Part shown: positions 53,367-63,619 of the stretch, piece by piece
Numbering within the stretch: the stretch's first letter is position 1
Layout: each line of letters starts with the position of its first letter
Assembly (NCBI RefSeq): GCF_000315625.1
Contig: NW_005434637.1
Coordinates: 443,985-507,984 of the forward strand
Source: Guillardia theta CCMP2712
Taxonomy: Eukaryota; Cryptophyceae; Pyrenomonadales; Geminigeraceae
Length of the DNA: 64,000 nucleotides
Reading direction: 5' to 3'
The notes under the pieces: generated by a model
What the model was told of the DNA's origin: nothing
The model's input: only the letters and a program-made list of their open reading frames with translations
Databases searched by the model: none
Program-made: the position numbers and the translations under genes

Positions 53367-54609
53367 TCAGGGCCTCGGATGATCTGACTCAATACCGTAT
53401 ACGCCGGGTACGGAGTTCCGATCAGCACAAGTTCCGAAGTTTAGGTTCACATTAGTGCTCAGATGATGATGGTCACCACCGTGAGTCGGAGCCGCAGTGC
53501 CGGCCGGCGGGCGCCAGGCGGTGGGGAGTGGCCGGGCGGCGGGCCCGGCCGGAGCCGCCTCTGAGCCTCCGAGGCCGCATGGCGAGGTTGCTAGAAGTTC
53601 CGATGGCGGCGTGACCTGGTACTGCGGTAAAAATTGCAAAGTTGCTGTACCTTCAAAAAATTGTTGAGAGCCTGTTTTCTCCCCCGGTGCAACCAACGAC
53701 TGGGATGAAATGGAAGACGCGTTATTGTACAGAAAACTGGGAGCAGCTTGCGACTGTTGGGACATGGGAGCATAGATATCATTTGAATAGCTCTGTAAAA
53801 AACAACCATGTGAAAATTGTTGGATGTGTCTGTCGCCTGCTGCAAAATTGTTTAGAAACGAAAATTTCAATCCTGAACTCCGTGGGATGTATTCAGGAAA
53901 ACTGTTTCTGTACACATGTCCGGGATATTGTGCAAAGTGGCGTTGCTCATCAAGTCCCGAACTGATCGATGACTGCTGTCTATAAGAGGCTGGGTCTGGT
54001 GTTGAAAATTGCTGAGCGAAGGTTGAAAGAAGATTGCTTGTCTGCTGTCTAGGTGCAAACATGTCATTCTGAATTGGATGGGTTTTTAAAAGAGGCTGAG
54101 GCAAATTTCCTCCCGACGTGCCGTGAGCCACCATAGTTGTAGATTCCTCGATCCTAGTCGAGAAGCTAAAACTTGTATTGGGCAGAAGAGCATTGCATTG
54201 GCCGGATTGTTGAAACAACTCATTTGAAGACGCCTTGAAAGAACAAACATCAAAGGCTTTGTCTTCAGCTAATCGACTTGACACGTTCGTCTCTCGCTCA
54301 TCCACGCTTTTTGCATCAGACCTCTTCGACTTGGAATTATAATCACGTGACGATGGCCAACTGGAAATTTTCAACTTTCTGCAAACATTCTTCAATGCAG
54401 TGAGTGATATGCCCTGCATACAACAATCATTCTGGGTCAACCTTGATCATTGCACGTACCAATTGCTTCGCGGCATCTTTTTGACGCAAATGGAACAAAC
54501 TAGTGATGTCGTTTTCACCTAAAGTTAGACTCGGCTTGCCCTTGTCGGCGTCTTCCTTTTTCTTCCTTGGAAACACATGGGCTTGCTGGAAGAAACCTCC
54601 AACATACAT
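53367..54609 (-). CDS. Third RWP-RK regulator, diverged
   Basis: Exons 54609-54460 and 54413-53367, separated by a 46-nt intron at the same place as in the tandem copies; 398 residues. Exon 1 gives SLTLGENDITSLFHLRQKDA then AKQL, exon 2 starts GISLTALKNVCRKLKISSWP, so the domain is FHLRQKDAAKQL-GISLTALKNVCR; the usual RWP is SWP, and no RK follows (SSRDYNSKSKR). The long C-terminal part is Ser/Gln/Phe-rich (QQSGQCNALLP, FSPEYIP-like words, SQQSQAAPSFLYNNASSISS), typical of an activation region. The ORF then runs through a GC-rich block (53600-53470, translated as Ala/Pro/Gly) to a stop at 53367, so either the repeat inserted into the 3' end or the real stop comes after an unseen intron near 53620. 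Confidence 0.75.
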
Positions 54610-55871
54610 GGCAGCCCCAACAAACCTCTGAGATGGGAAGAGAGATCGCCGTCCAGATCACTACTGAACGGGATGGGCCATTGCCTGTCGCCCTGGAAAA
54701 ATCCTCGGACCAAATTCGTTGACCCGCTTAAAACTACTGCGAAGTACCGGTACTCAAGCAAAGGGTTTTGACTCTCTGGTTAAAAACGTTATAAGACATA
54801 TCTCTGCGACTGTGTGGTTAAAACTTTTCCCCGTTTCTATAACAGTTAATGGAATGTATATAAAAGTTTATATATTATGAACATACCATAGATGATTATA
54901 TAAAAATCGTATAAAGATCGTATAATCCATTTCACCTTCCGAATACGCTTCAACGACTGTCAGCAGAAGGCTTTAGTCAACTCTTTCAGTGGCTGTATTA
55001 ACTGAAGTAACGGAAAAATAAAGAGTAAAAGTGTCAAAGGGTCAATATTGAGTAAAAAATGTCAGAGGGGTCAATATGTAGGGTTGGCCCGACTCAGGGT
55101 CTGTAACAGAGTCTGCCTCAGAGTCATCTATCCAACAAGGGAACACAGCAAGGGAACATGCAAGCTCGTGCGCCCGATGTTCTGCCTGCCGCTCGTCCGG
55201 GTTGACGGCACAATACAGGAGCTGACCTTGCAGAGCATATCTCCTGGTCAAGATCTTGTTCAGTGCTCAGGAGGAGCAGACGTGTATGGGAGAGTGAGCA
55301 CGGGAGTGTCAAGATGAAGAGCATCAAGAGCTTGCTGTGCTGGGTCACTTCTCTAGCCTTGTACCCAGGTGCCTTGTCGATCCTCAAACGTGCGATGCCC
55401 CGAGCACTGACGGATATTGATTTTATGTTCGTGTCCTAATGGTGTTCAGTCTGGGTTGCTGTGCATGTCATCTTTGAACTCCAGAAGAGGGCCATGTTCC
55501 TACGGAGGTGGTGAACAGTACTAGGATGCCATGGTCTGACCCGTGACTTTGACAGCGCAAAAGGACCTTTCCTGCAAGTCACGTCCACCAGTTCTTCATG
55601 TCAACAAGCGCTTGCGGATGACTCGTTCGGCTCACTTCCTGCAGGCGACGTTGGCAAGGGAGGGAGAACTGCAGGGCACGTCCTCTTGGCGCTCAACGAC
55701 GCATCCTTCACGCTACCGAGGTATCAATACGCGCATGGCGTCAGCTGAATTGTGCGAGTGATCTCTAGCTCCAGGCATGTTGAACATGAGATGGTCAAGC
55801 TGAAATCTTGCATCCGATGGGCCTTTGCCTCCGGTGCTCGGTAACGGCTGCACCGGGTTATCGCGTAGTTG
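54610..55871. other. Intergenic, AT-rich segment
   Basis: 54775-54945 is unusually AT-rich with TATATAAAAGTTTATATATT-like words, the lowest GC in the window. 55020-55100 has GGTCAATAT direct repeats. ORFs between 55040 and 55760 show no domain or splice support. Nothing else seen. Confidence 0.4.
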
Positions 55872-57574
55872 ATGGGCAGCAGGATCATCTCGGTGTATAA
55901 CATGCATGGATGGCTGGAGGGGGCCAAGGAAAGTTTGATGACTGCACTTCAAGAGGTCGGGCATCCGAATGCTTGTTGTGTCAAGTGATGGAGGGGCAGG
56001 AGGACTTTGGGATAACCACTGTGTTGATCGGGGAGAATGGTCGTCCAGTGGGTTGGATCCGAGGAGGAACATTCCGTGAAGGAAGATGGGATGCTAAGAA
56101 TGGTTGAAGAGTGTTTTCTGTTCCAGCACTATCAGATGAAGTCTGAGCAGGTGAAGAATGTGGAGCAATTTTCTTCGATGACCTAGACAGCGGCAAGCAG
56201 CGGCTGATCCAGTGTGCTAGGTGGGACGAACGACGGGTTTGGCGAGTCTGATGTTTTGAGATGCAGAGAGCTTTGTCAAGATGTCAAGGAATCGAAAGAA
56301 CCTTGTCAACGGGTGGGCAACCAGATTGATCCAGGAATCCCCCTAGTCACGAATGCCTGTGGTGCCCAGATAAACGCCGGTGACATTGAAGAGCATTTGC
56401 ACAAGAAGTCGAGATGCTGCAATCAGAAATGTTTTGCCCAGGTATTTTTAGCTGAATTCTTTGTTCTGAAGCCTTCACTCTTGTTCTCACTTGTGTTCTA
56501 TCTTCTGCTAATGCTCTCTTTATCGCAGATTTCGCTCAGGACATCTTTGAGTCTGGACGGTCACCCCCTTCTCTACGTCCCTTCTCAGCTCATCGTTTCG
56601 GTACAGGACATACTTGCCTGCTCGTCGAGCACACCAGCGACAAGAACAGGAAGGAGATAATGATGTCATTTCCCTCCAGCTCATCTTGTTTCTTTCAGTG
56701 CGTCAGCCGTTGGGTGCCTCGACACGCCTCCCTCTGCCACCAGCTGTTCATGCTCAGTTCGCCTCCCTGAGCCAGAGATGGCCATCAGCTTCGGTCCAGC
56801 CTTTATCCTCCCGGACTACAACCCGTAAGCAGCAAGATTTCCCTGCATGAACCTCTGATGGAGGGGCAGGTGGCAAACACGGTTGACCGAGTTCTTCGAG
56901 GGAGGGGAGCTGAAGCGAGTCAAGCTTGCGGATCTGGAGGCGATCCTCCTCCGGTTCTCCTCCTCTGAAGTGAGTCAGTGCAGGCCCCTTTGTTGTTTTC
57001 TCATCACTCGTGCAGGTTCGAGTGGGAAAGTGATGGTATGGCTGCAGCCCTGCCGTTCACCTCAGTACTGAGCAGAGTGAGGGCAGGGAACATGCAACTC
57101 GCATCACTTCGACTGCGGTCTCGACTCTTGACGCTTGTCTTCCTTCTTTCGTCTTGCTGTTCTCCTCCTCCTGGCCCTGGCCTGCCTCCCTCGAATTCTC
57201 CCTCTGTGCCAGTATTCTTTTCCTTCCGGCTTTCTCCAAATCCAAATCTCCCTTCCTCCTCCACTACGTGTCACCGACTTCTTCATCTTCGTTCTCTACA
57301 GTAAACTTCATTTGATCCGCACGAGGAGGGCAGTGACGACGTCACTCCCAATGTTAACGAGGTTGTGTTGAACGGGGCCTCGAAAGAATACCACGTCATG
57401 CCCGTCTATCTGCACTGCCGCTTCTTGCAAGAAACTGTCATGACAGCATCAGGAGAGCACTTAGTCGCAGCCCTTGTCCTCACGGAGACTTGGCGCAGGG
57501 CTCGAGCGGTCCTTCAGGCGTTCTCTCTTGCTCCATCGCCTGGTCACCAAGTCACCCCCAGTAGGAAAGGATGA
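55872..57574 (+). CDS. Unknown multi-exon protein, 3' structure unclear
   Basis: Confident 5' exons: 55872-55955 (MGSRIISVYNMHGWLEGAKE), 56000-56102 (EDFGITTVLIGENGRPVGWI), 56157-56220 (ECGAIFFDDLDSGKQRLIQC), 56261-56312 (CRELCQDVKESKEPCQR), 56370-56441 (INAGDIEEHLHKKSRCC then NQKCFAQ), 56529 onward (ISLRTSLSLDGHPLLYVPSQ). Their phases join without a break. Later coding-like stretches in the same strand are PEMAISFGPAFILPDYNP (56770-56825), FFEGGELKRVKLADLEAILL (56890-56970) and KEYHVMPVYLHCRFLQETVM (57385-57445), ending at 57574 or splicing on. Several Cys in the middle suggest disulfides or a metal site. I recognise no family. The last 23 nt overlap the next gene on the other strand. Confidence 0.5.
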
Positions 57575-58074
57575 TCAACAGGCCCACCAACTCCTGCTGC
57601 ATCATAGCATCGGTCAGCTTGATCCTGAGGTCGAGTGTCTTTTCCTCGTCCCCTTCCTTCAAGGACTGCAAGATCTCCTCGTGCATGCTTGGAGGCCTTG
57701 CATCAGCACCACTCGCCCTACCCGAGACACTCAGGGCTGACTCACTCGTCTATTTCGTCGTCTCGCTCGTTCCTGCACTCACGAGCATCAGTCCTGAGGG
57801 TCTCGAGGCAGAGCATGTCAGTCACCATCCCAATCTCTTGCGGACATCCTCCAGCTCCTCGTCCGTGACTTGTTCTGCAGTTAGCAGACTCAGGCACGGC
57901 AGACTTGAGAAAGGAACGGGGGATTGAAGGGGGCGGAGGAGAAGGGGAGAGTGAACCAGAAAACAATCCATGGCCATCGCCAAGGAGCCTGTCGGCCAGC
58001 TGCTCCTTCCCGCTGTCTTTCTCGCATTTCGCTGCTCGCGTGACACGCGGGCTCTTGTGTTCCAAGGATTTCAT
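57552..58074 (-). CDS. Small unknown protein (112 residues)
   Basis: Exons 58074-57957, 57874-57826, 57772-57746, 57696-57552; 339 nt, phases agree. MKSLEHKSPRVTRAAKCEKD, then EQLADRLLGDGHGLFSEQVT, an acidic patch DEELEDVRKRLGWNERDDEI, and a C-terminal helix LQSLKEGDEEKTLDLRIKLT with MMQQELVGLLIILSYWG. Mostly helical, acidic. No family known. The opposite strand at 58120-58269 contains another helix-like stretch (LRTKLKKLKLDVSKLEHERV), so this gene may be nested next to or inside the plus-strand gene. Confidence 0.55.
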
Positions 58075-58241
58075 GCTCCGACACGAGAAGAAGAAGATGA
58101 GGCCGTTAAAAGGTAACTGATGCAAGTCCGTGCACTCCTGGGGCCTCAGGACGAAGCTGAAGAAGCTGAAGCTGGATGTCTCGAAACTTGAGCACGAGAG
58201 GGTCAGAAGGAAGAGAAACAACAAGATCGCAATGTGGGGCC

Positions 58242-58843
58242 TCACAGATGCTTGTAGGACAAGTGAGTGAATCGCTCTCCAAACGCATGACCTATCTCTA
58301 GTGGCTTCTGAGGCTCCAACGTGACCACCTCTGCCGAGCATACTTTGAAAGAACTAGCAAACGTGTCATTCACCCAAGTGAGGATCAAACCAGTTCTGCA
58401 GCATTTCCTGGTGTCGACTGCGTGCAACCCTTTCATAGGGCAGTTTCTCAAGCATACAGTCCCCCCGTCACCGTTGATAGTCACTAGACCATGAGGCTCC
58501 TTTACCAGTCGCAAACCCTTAGACCCAGGGGAACAAGTGAACTTCATAGATACTCACAGATGATTGTATGCATATGGTAGCTTGACGGCTCTTTGTCATG
58601 CTGTCAGGGGTTGTGAATCTCGAACATCATTCAAACAAAAATCTACAAGAATGGCGACAAAATTGTGCTTGACGTCTTCTCCACACGAACAAACTCGTTT
58701 TGAAGTAAAGGAACACTGGCAGAGTTGGTTAAGGCATAGCATGTCCAGTGATGAACGTACTTGGTAATACCCCAGCTTTGTTCTTGAAGAAGCAACCCAA
58801 GTACACAACCTATAAGAATGACTTTGGATGACATGAGCCACAA
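58242..58843 (-). CDS. Possible secreted Cys-rich protein
   Basis: First exon 58843-58761 encodes MWLMSSKVILIGCVLGLLLQ then EQSWGITN, a good signal peptide; it splices to 58715 (VPLLQNEFVRVEKTSSTIL). A last exon from about 58553 to 58242 reads MKFTCSPGSKGLRLVKEPHG, TINGDGGTVCLRNCPMKGLH, TRKCCRTGLILTWVNDTFAS, with six Cys. The link between the second and last exon was not found. Small extracellular or lumenal domain is likely (inference); family unknown. Confidence 0.45.
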
Positions 58844-59348
58844 GATCTAAAAAATGATTTTGATCTTTCGCTCTGGATTTGTCTTCGTATCTGACATGTC
58901 ATTCATCTTCACCATCCTCTCTTGTGCCATTGTTGCTCTTTCACGCTTCTTCCCGCTGCCGCCTACTGCTTAGCTTCCAAGCATGGTGAACGAGATCCGT
59001 TCCTCTCCCACCCCGGTGGTTACTCATTAAAGATGGGTGGGGTTGTGGGTAAAAGGAGTTATGGTAATTGGTTGCAATAAGTTTGGGGTAAATTGAATTC
59101 TACACAAAACCAATTTGACGAAAAATCGTAATGAGACCTTCATTTTTGAAACATTTTTCAAACTTGATGGACCCTTGTCGGAAAAGCTCACGATATTGGC
59201 GACCGGAGCGAACATGCAGCTCGAGCGTAGAGCAGGCGCCATCGCATGCGGCGAAGATGCAACAGATGAAGCGACGATGAGCAGCCATCTTGCAAGAGTC
59301 GTTGACATGGCTGAAGATGAGCAGGAGGAGATGAACGCCGCTTGCAAG
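58844..59348. other. Upstream region of SDE2
   Basis: 505 bp. Mixed composition with GGGTGGGGTTGTGGGTAAAAGG at 59035-59056. From 59115 the SDE2 frame is open; in-frame Mets at 59115, 59214, 59277, 59310 and 59331 precede the preferred start, so a longer N-terminus is possible but would move the ubiquitin fold away from the end. Confidence 0.4.
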
Positions 59349-60795
59349 ATGGTTCAGGTCCTTGTGAGGAACTGGACCAGCAAGACCCTTGTGACCTCGA
59401 TGCAAGTCCGAGACATGCAGGGGCTGCATCTTGCCCTTGAAGATCTTGTTGGGTTGCCACCTGATGAGCAGCTTGTTACAATTTCTGGTATAGCCTGCCT
59501 TAAGGATGAGCAGGTTGCGTCTCTGAAGCCATGGAGCATGGTAGAGGTGCGCCCAAGATGCCTGGGCGGCAAGGGAGGTTTCGGTGCCATGCTTCGTGGA
59601 CAAGCTTCGCGACCTGGGATGAAGAAAGTGCAGGCAAATACAGGAGCCATGCGTGACTTGAGTGGAAGGAGACTTCGCCATGTCGAGCAGGAGGCTCAGC
59701 TCCAAGAATGGGCAGCTGAAGAGGAGAAACGGAAAGAGCAAATAGAAAAAGAGAAAGCAGCAAAGCGACAGAAATTCGCTCACAATGTGCATGAGGAAGC
59801 TGTAAACTACGTTGCAGAGGCTATAGTTGACAGGGATATGGTTACGGACGCAGTCAAGCAGGGAATTTTCGGTGAGAAGAACAGGAAGGAAGTTAGTTCA
59901 CAAGAGGTCCCCAAAGCTATGATGTCAGCCAAGAAGGTGATCCCGATGGATGATACGTAACCGATCGCTCTCATCCTAACATTTGTGCTTAGCTTGACAA
60001 GATTTGGAACGTCGATGAGTTTGAAGATGATGACGAAGAAGACGGCAGTGCCGATCAGGTACATCTACATGTCTCGTTTCTGGAATTCTGAATTTGCCCA
60101 GATACATCCTCAAGGCAAGGCAAAGCAACCAACAACAGCAAAGGAAGCGTCTGCGAAGGTGGAGAAGGAAGATGTTGCTCAAGCGAAGAAGGCGGAGGAA
60201 GGAGCTCAGAAGGAGAAGGCAGAAAAGAAATCTGAAGCACCTGAGAAACCGGAAACAAGTGCGGCAGTAGCGAATAGCAAGGAGCAAGACGAAAAGGTCA
60301 CTTCCTGTCACAGCTCGCTCTTTGATTTTGACGAGAATATATGCAATGTGCAGGCTCAGAGCAAAGAGACGACGGAAAAAGTAGGAACCAACCCCTGAGC
60401 TGTAGGGTCTGACTCATTTGGCGCAGCCCAAGGAGGATGGAAACGCAGCGCAGGAACTAGAAGATATTGATATCGACAAGGTGTCCGGATTGCTTCCATG
60501 TCGTCGGAGACTGATGTATCCTGGCAAGGTCCCCGACCAGGACACCCTCCTCAAGTACGGCGCTGACAGACTGAAATTTGCACTCGCAAAGAGGTTTTGC
60601 AAGGGAAGAGGAAAGCTGGTGTATTGACCTTGCTCGCAGGGGCCTCAAGTGCGGAGGAAGGCCTGAAGAGAGGGCTCAGAGGCTGTGGAGGTATGCCCTG
60701 TGCCCTTGCTGAAGTTCTCGTTGATGCTCGTCCTTGGCAGCATCAAGGGGGTCCCACCTGAGAAGTGGCCTGCTAAGATCAAGCAGGGAAAGTAG
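59349..60795 (+). CDS. SDE2: SDE2 (ubiquitin-fold spliceosome/genome-stability factor)
   Basis: Sde2 is made as a ubiquitin-fold precursor cut after a GG pair; the C-terminal part then helps splicing of selected introns and genome stability (family knowledge). Seven exons: 59349-59936, 59993-60058, 60102-60296, 60354-60380, 60427-60593, 60640-60690, 60741-60795; 382 residues. The Ubl starts MVQVLVRNWTSKTLVTSMQV and ends PRCLGGKGGFGAML, the family hallmark, with the cut expected between Gly74 and Lys75. Then ANTGAMRDLSGRRLRHVEQE and a long charged helix, IWNVDEFEDDDEEDG, a Lys/Glu/Ala linker, and the C-terminal SAP-like block LLKYGADRLKFALAKR joined to GLKCGGRPEERAQRLWSIKG with VPPEKWPAKIKQGK. 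The start was chosen so that the Ubl is N-terminal. Confidence 0.93.
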
Positions 60796-60938
60796 ATGAG
60801 TAGAAGGTGAGATTTCTGTTTCGGGGACTACAGGAGCGCTGCTCATTTTGATGTGACAGTGAAGCAATCTTTAACTTTTTCTTTTCATACCACAAAAATC
60901 ACAAATTCTATCATACACAATGTTGGCAGCCTCTCGAC

Positions 60939-61411
60939 TCATCTGCTCCTCTTCCCGACCACTTGAATGCGGAATCCTCGAATAGGTGAATCCTCATTGC
61001 TGGAATCTCGCCGTTTGGTCTTCTTGAGCTCCTCGAACTGTGCAGGATTGTGAGCTTTCGCTCCATGATTGGCAAAACAATAGGTGCCTGGTCAAGCTCT
61101 TTGATGAAATACTCCCTACGCCGTTGATAATGATCCTGAAGGATCTGGGAGGCTTGTCAATCATCGAGTAGATCCCTTGCACGATAGACTAACCTTCGAC
61201 TTCCTCCCCTCCTGTCTTGTCATCATCATCTTCTCTATGTTGGCATGTTCCCGGCAATGAAGCACCTGGCAGAGTATCATCGCTAGCATTGCAGATCCAA
61301 TCCCACGTCGGATTCATATTCTTTCAGAACGTATCCTGGCACTCTGTCAAGCTCAGTGACAAGCCTCTCTTGAGAGGAGTCCCGCCTCCCTCCCATTCCT
61401 GCCGATGCCAT
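60939..61411 (-). CDS. Small unknown protein (113 residues)
   Basis: Exons 61411-61307, 61265-61194, 61144-61079, 61037-60939; introns 41, 49 and 41 nt; 342 nt in all. MASAGMGGRRDSSQERLVTE, LDRVPGYVLKEYESDV, LHCREHANIEKMMMTRQEGR, KILQDHYQRRREYFIKELDQ, APIFEELKKTKRRDS, and a strand-like end SPIRGFRIQVVGKRSR. Basic and helical with a beta-type end. It could be a small ribosome- or RNA-associated protein (guess from composition only). Tail-to-tail with SDE2 (143 bp). Confidence 0.55.
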
Positions 61412-61816
61412 CACAAGCTCTAAGAAAGCAGCGGCAACGCACGTGAGCTCGTCAGCCTCGGAAGAGTTTCCTGCGAGCTGCCTTGAAGAAGGGGGCTGAG
61501 GACCGACCTGGATCAGCCGAGGAAACCAAAGGAGGAGGCCTCACATGTCGGTGGGGGCGATCTTCGGGGCTTGCGACAAGATCCCTTGGAACTCTTGCGG
61601 TATTTCAATCCAAGGCTTGCCGTCTGCCTGGACCATCACATACAAACAAAGGCTGTTTTAACCTCTACCTTGCCGAGACAAGGGCCTTGGTCTTGTCCAC
61701 CAGGGGCCCTCAGCCTTGGCAGCTCTCGATGGGCCACCTTCCCCCAGCTGATGCAGTGCTGCCTCCATTCCAAGCGCCATTTGCATGTCAGGGTCTCGAT
61801 TGTTCTGTCTCAACAG

Positions 61817-63056
61817 TCACAACACATCTTGGAAGAAGGGACGTGCCTTTTGTCTCTCCTTCTTCTCTTCGATCCTCCTGTTTCTGGCCTCCTCAGCGTC
61901 CGCCCGTGCCTCCTCCATCAAGTGCTCATCATCCACGATCGCAATGTTCTTGTAGTCTGCAAACAAAACTTGAAACCTCTCCAGCGAATCGCCGATATCT
62001 CGCAGCTCGAAAGCTTCAAAGTTTGGTTTGATGAGATATCTCGGGATTGATGTCTGCAGTCGCCAATCAACCTCCCGGCAACCAGACAGAACATTCATGT
62101 GCAGAAAAAGTACTTACGTTTATCATCCGCCTGAAGCCAAATTTCTGAAAGAAAGCTTTTGCCCCTACGTTCTCTGCGTGTACTCTGCACAGAGCGCTCT
62201 TGTAGTTCTTCTTGGCGTAAGTGACGAAGAGAGAGAAGAGCAGGACAGAGCCTAATCTTTCTCTCCGACAGTCCTGTCGCACCCACAAGTCACAGATCTC
62301 CAAGGAATGTGTTTCCTGGTATTTCACTGATTGCGCCCGAATCAATCCGTTGAGCGGGATCTTGCGGAGCTTCTCAACGTTCTTGATAAGAACGAGAAGC
62401 ATGCCTACGTCGGCGTTGGACTGCACATCCTGCATCCAAGACAGGGATGGGATCCGGTAGGGCGGGTGCTTCCCGTCCACTTCTGTCTCCCATGCCACGT
62501 AGCTCTTCTCCAGCCGCGCGGCATGGTTGGAGCTCATCTTCATGCTTGGAACCCTCACTACGCAGTTGAAGGCGGCCGAGATCTTGTCGAGGAGGAGATG
62601 AGAAGAGTTCACGTTGGTTTGTGTATTCATCGCCCTCTTCAGCAGCTGCCAACACGTGCCGTCCTTGGCGAGATCGATCGGCCTTTGCTTCAGCGCATCT
62701 TTTGTGTGAGGGTCTGCTCCGTGCTTCAGCAGCAAGCTAACAACGTCGGCATTCCTTGAAATCGCAGCAAAGTGCAGACAAGTTCTCAAGGAGGAACGTT
62801 CTTGCAGTGGATGCACTGTCTTTGTAACATCACACTTGTTCTTGATCAGAAATTCGCAGGATGAAACTTTCCCAGCCGCTGCAGCATGGTGGATGGGGAG
62901 GTACCCGTCCCCATCATACTCGTTGACTATATTTCTGCTCAGGTTCTTGAAGAACGATACGATCTTTTCGGCACTTGCCACATCGCCTCTGATCAAGTCC
63001 AAGTGAAACTTCTCTTTGTTCTTCCTTGCGTTTCGTTCAGCAAAAAGAAAGTCCAT
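61817..63056 (-). CDS. Ankyrin-repeat/GNAT acetyltransferase fusion protein
   Basis: Exons 63056-62118 and 62071-61817, intron 46 nt; 397 residues. Residues about 20-145 are ankyrin repeats: DGYLPIHHAAAAGKVSSCEF, TCLHFAAISRNADVVSLLLK with HGADPHTKDALKQRPIDLAK. Residues about 225-315 are a GNAT fold: HSLEICDLWVRQDCRRERLG with SVLLFSLFVTYAKK (acetyl-CoA motif A, degenerate RRERLG loop) and LCRVHAENVGAKAFFQKFGF then RRM (motif B). The C-terminus is a charged helix (EEARADAEEARNRRIEEKKE). Acetyl-CoA-dependent transfer is expected from the fold; the acceptor is unknown, and ankyrins would bring the partner. Alternative end: a donor at QD (about 61823) could splice to AALHQLGEG and further exons ending IEIPQEFQGILSQAPKIAPT at 61541, adding about 50 residues. 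Confidence 0.8.
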
Positions 63057-63619
63057 GCTTTGAGATCTTCTGATCTACTGCTGCTCATCACATGACCGAA
63101 CTACAATCGATACTTCAAGCGCTTCACTACAACGCTGCTTTCCTTGCCCGCGATCTTACAAGTTATCCCTATAGCAGACTCGACTTGTACTACCGTAAGT
63201 TAGTCGCGAGCATGGAACGTGCGTCCATCGGAGCTGGCGATTCTTTCACGCCATGGCGATCATGGCAGTCGGTTCCTTGGCAAACCCAGTGGCCCAAACC
63301 GCCTCCGAGGCTCGGGCCTACTGGCCGGCCCGGTGGCCCGGGCCTGGGCCCCGGTGGAATCTGAGTAAAAGCTTTGAGATGGTAGGATCTGTGGGATCCA
63401 CGAACTTGCGAGGGTTCTAGCTGAGAGAGGGAGAGGGAGGAGCAGGAGGCTGAGGTAGACCTTGAGGCGAGGCGAGGCGAGTAGGGGAGGAGAGGATCTC
63501 AAGGGGAGTCAGTCGTTGTGATCCTCACTCGACACACAACTTGTCCCTCCTCGCGCAAAGCTGCACAGAACAAAGAAAGTGCAACAGAATCGTGACTTTG
63601 TTTGCCCGCAGTGCCGAAA
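63057..63619. other. Divergent promoter region with a small ORF and GGCC block
   Basis: Contains an ORF at 63092-63364 (+, MTELQSILQALHYNAAFLAR start, 90 codons) whose second half translates a GGCCCGG repeat and so is doubtful. 63425-63495 is GAGG/GGCGA-rich. The 563 bp separate the ANK-GNAT ATG and the vWA gene ATG. Confidence 0.35.

Noticed and set aside
56770-56825. PEMAISFGPAFILPDYNP as the end of a RhoGAP domain
   Set aside because: Resembles the late RhoGAP helix, but the arginine-finger region and the other conserved blocks are not visible upstream.
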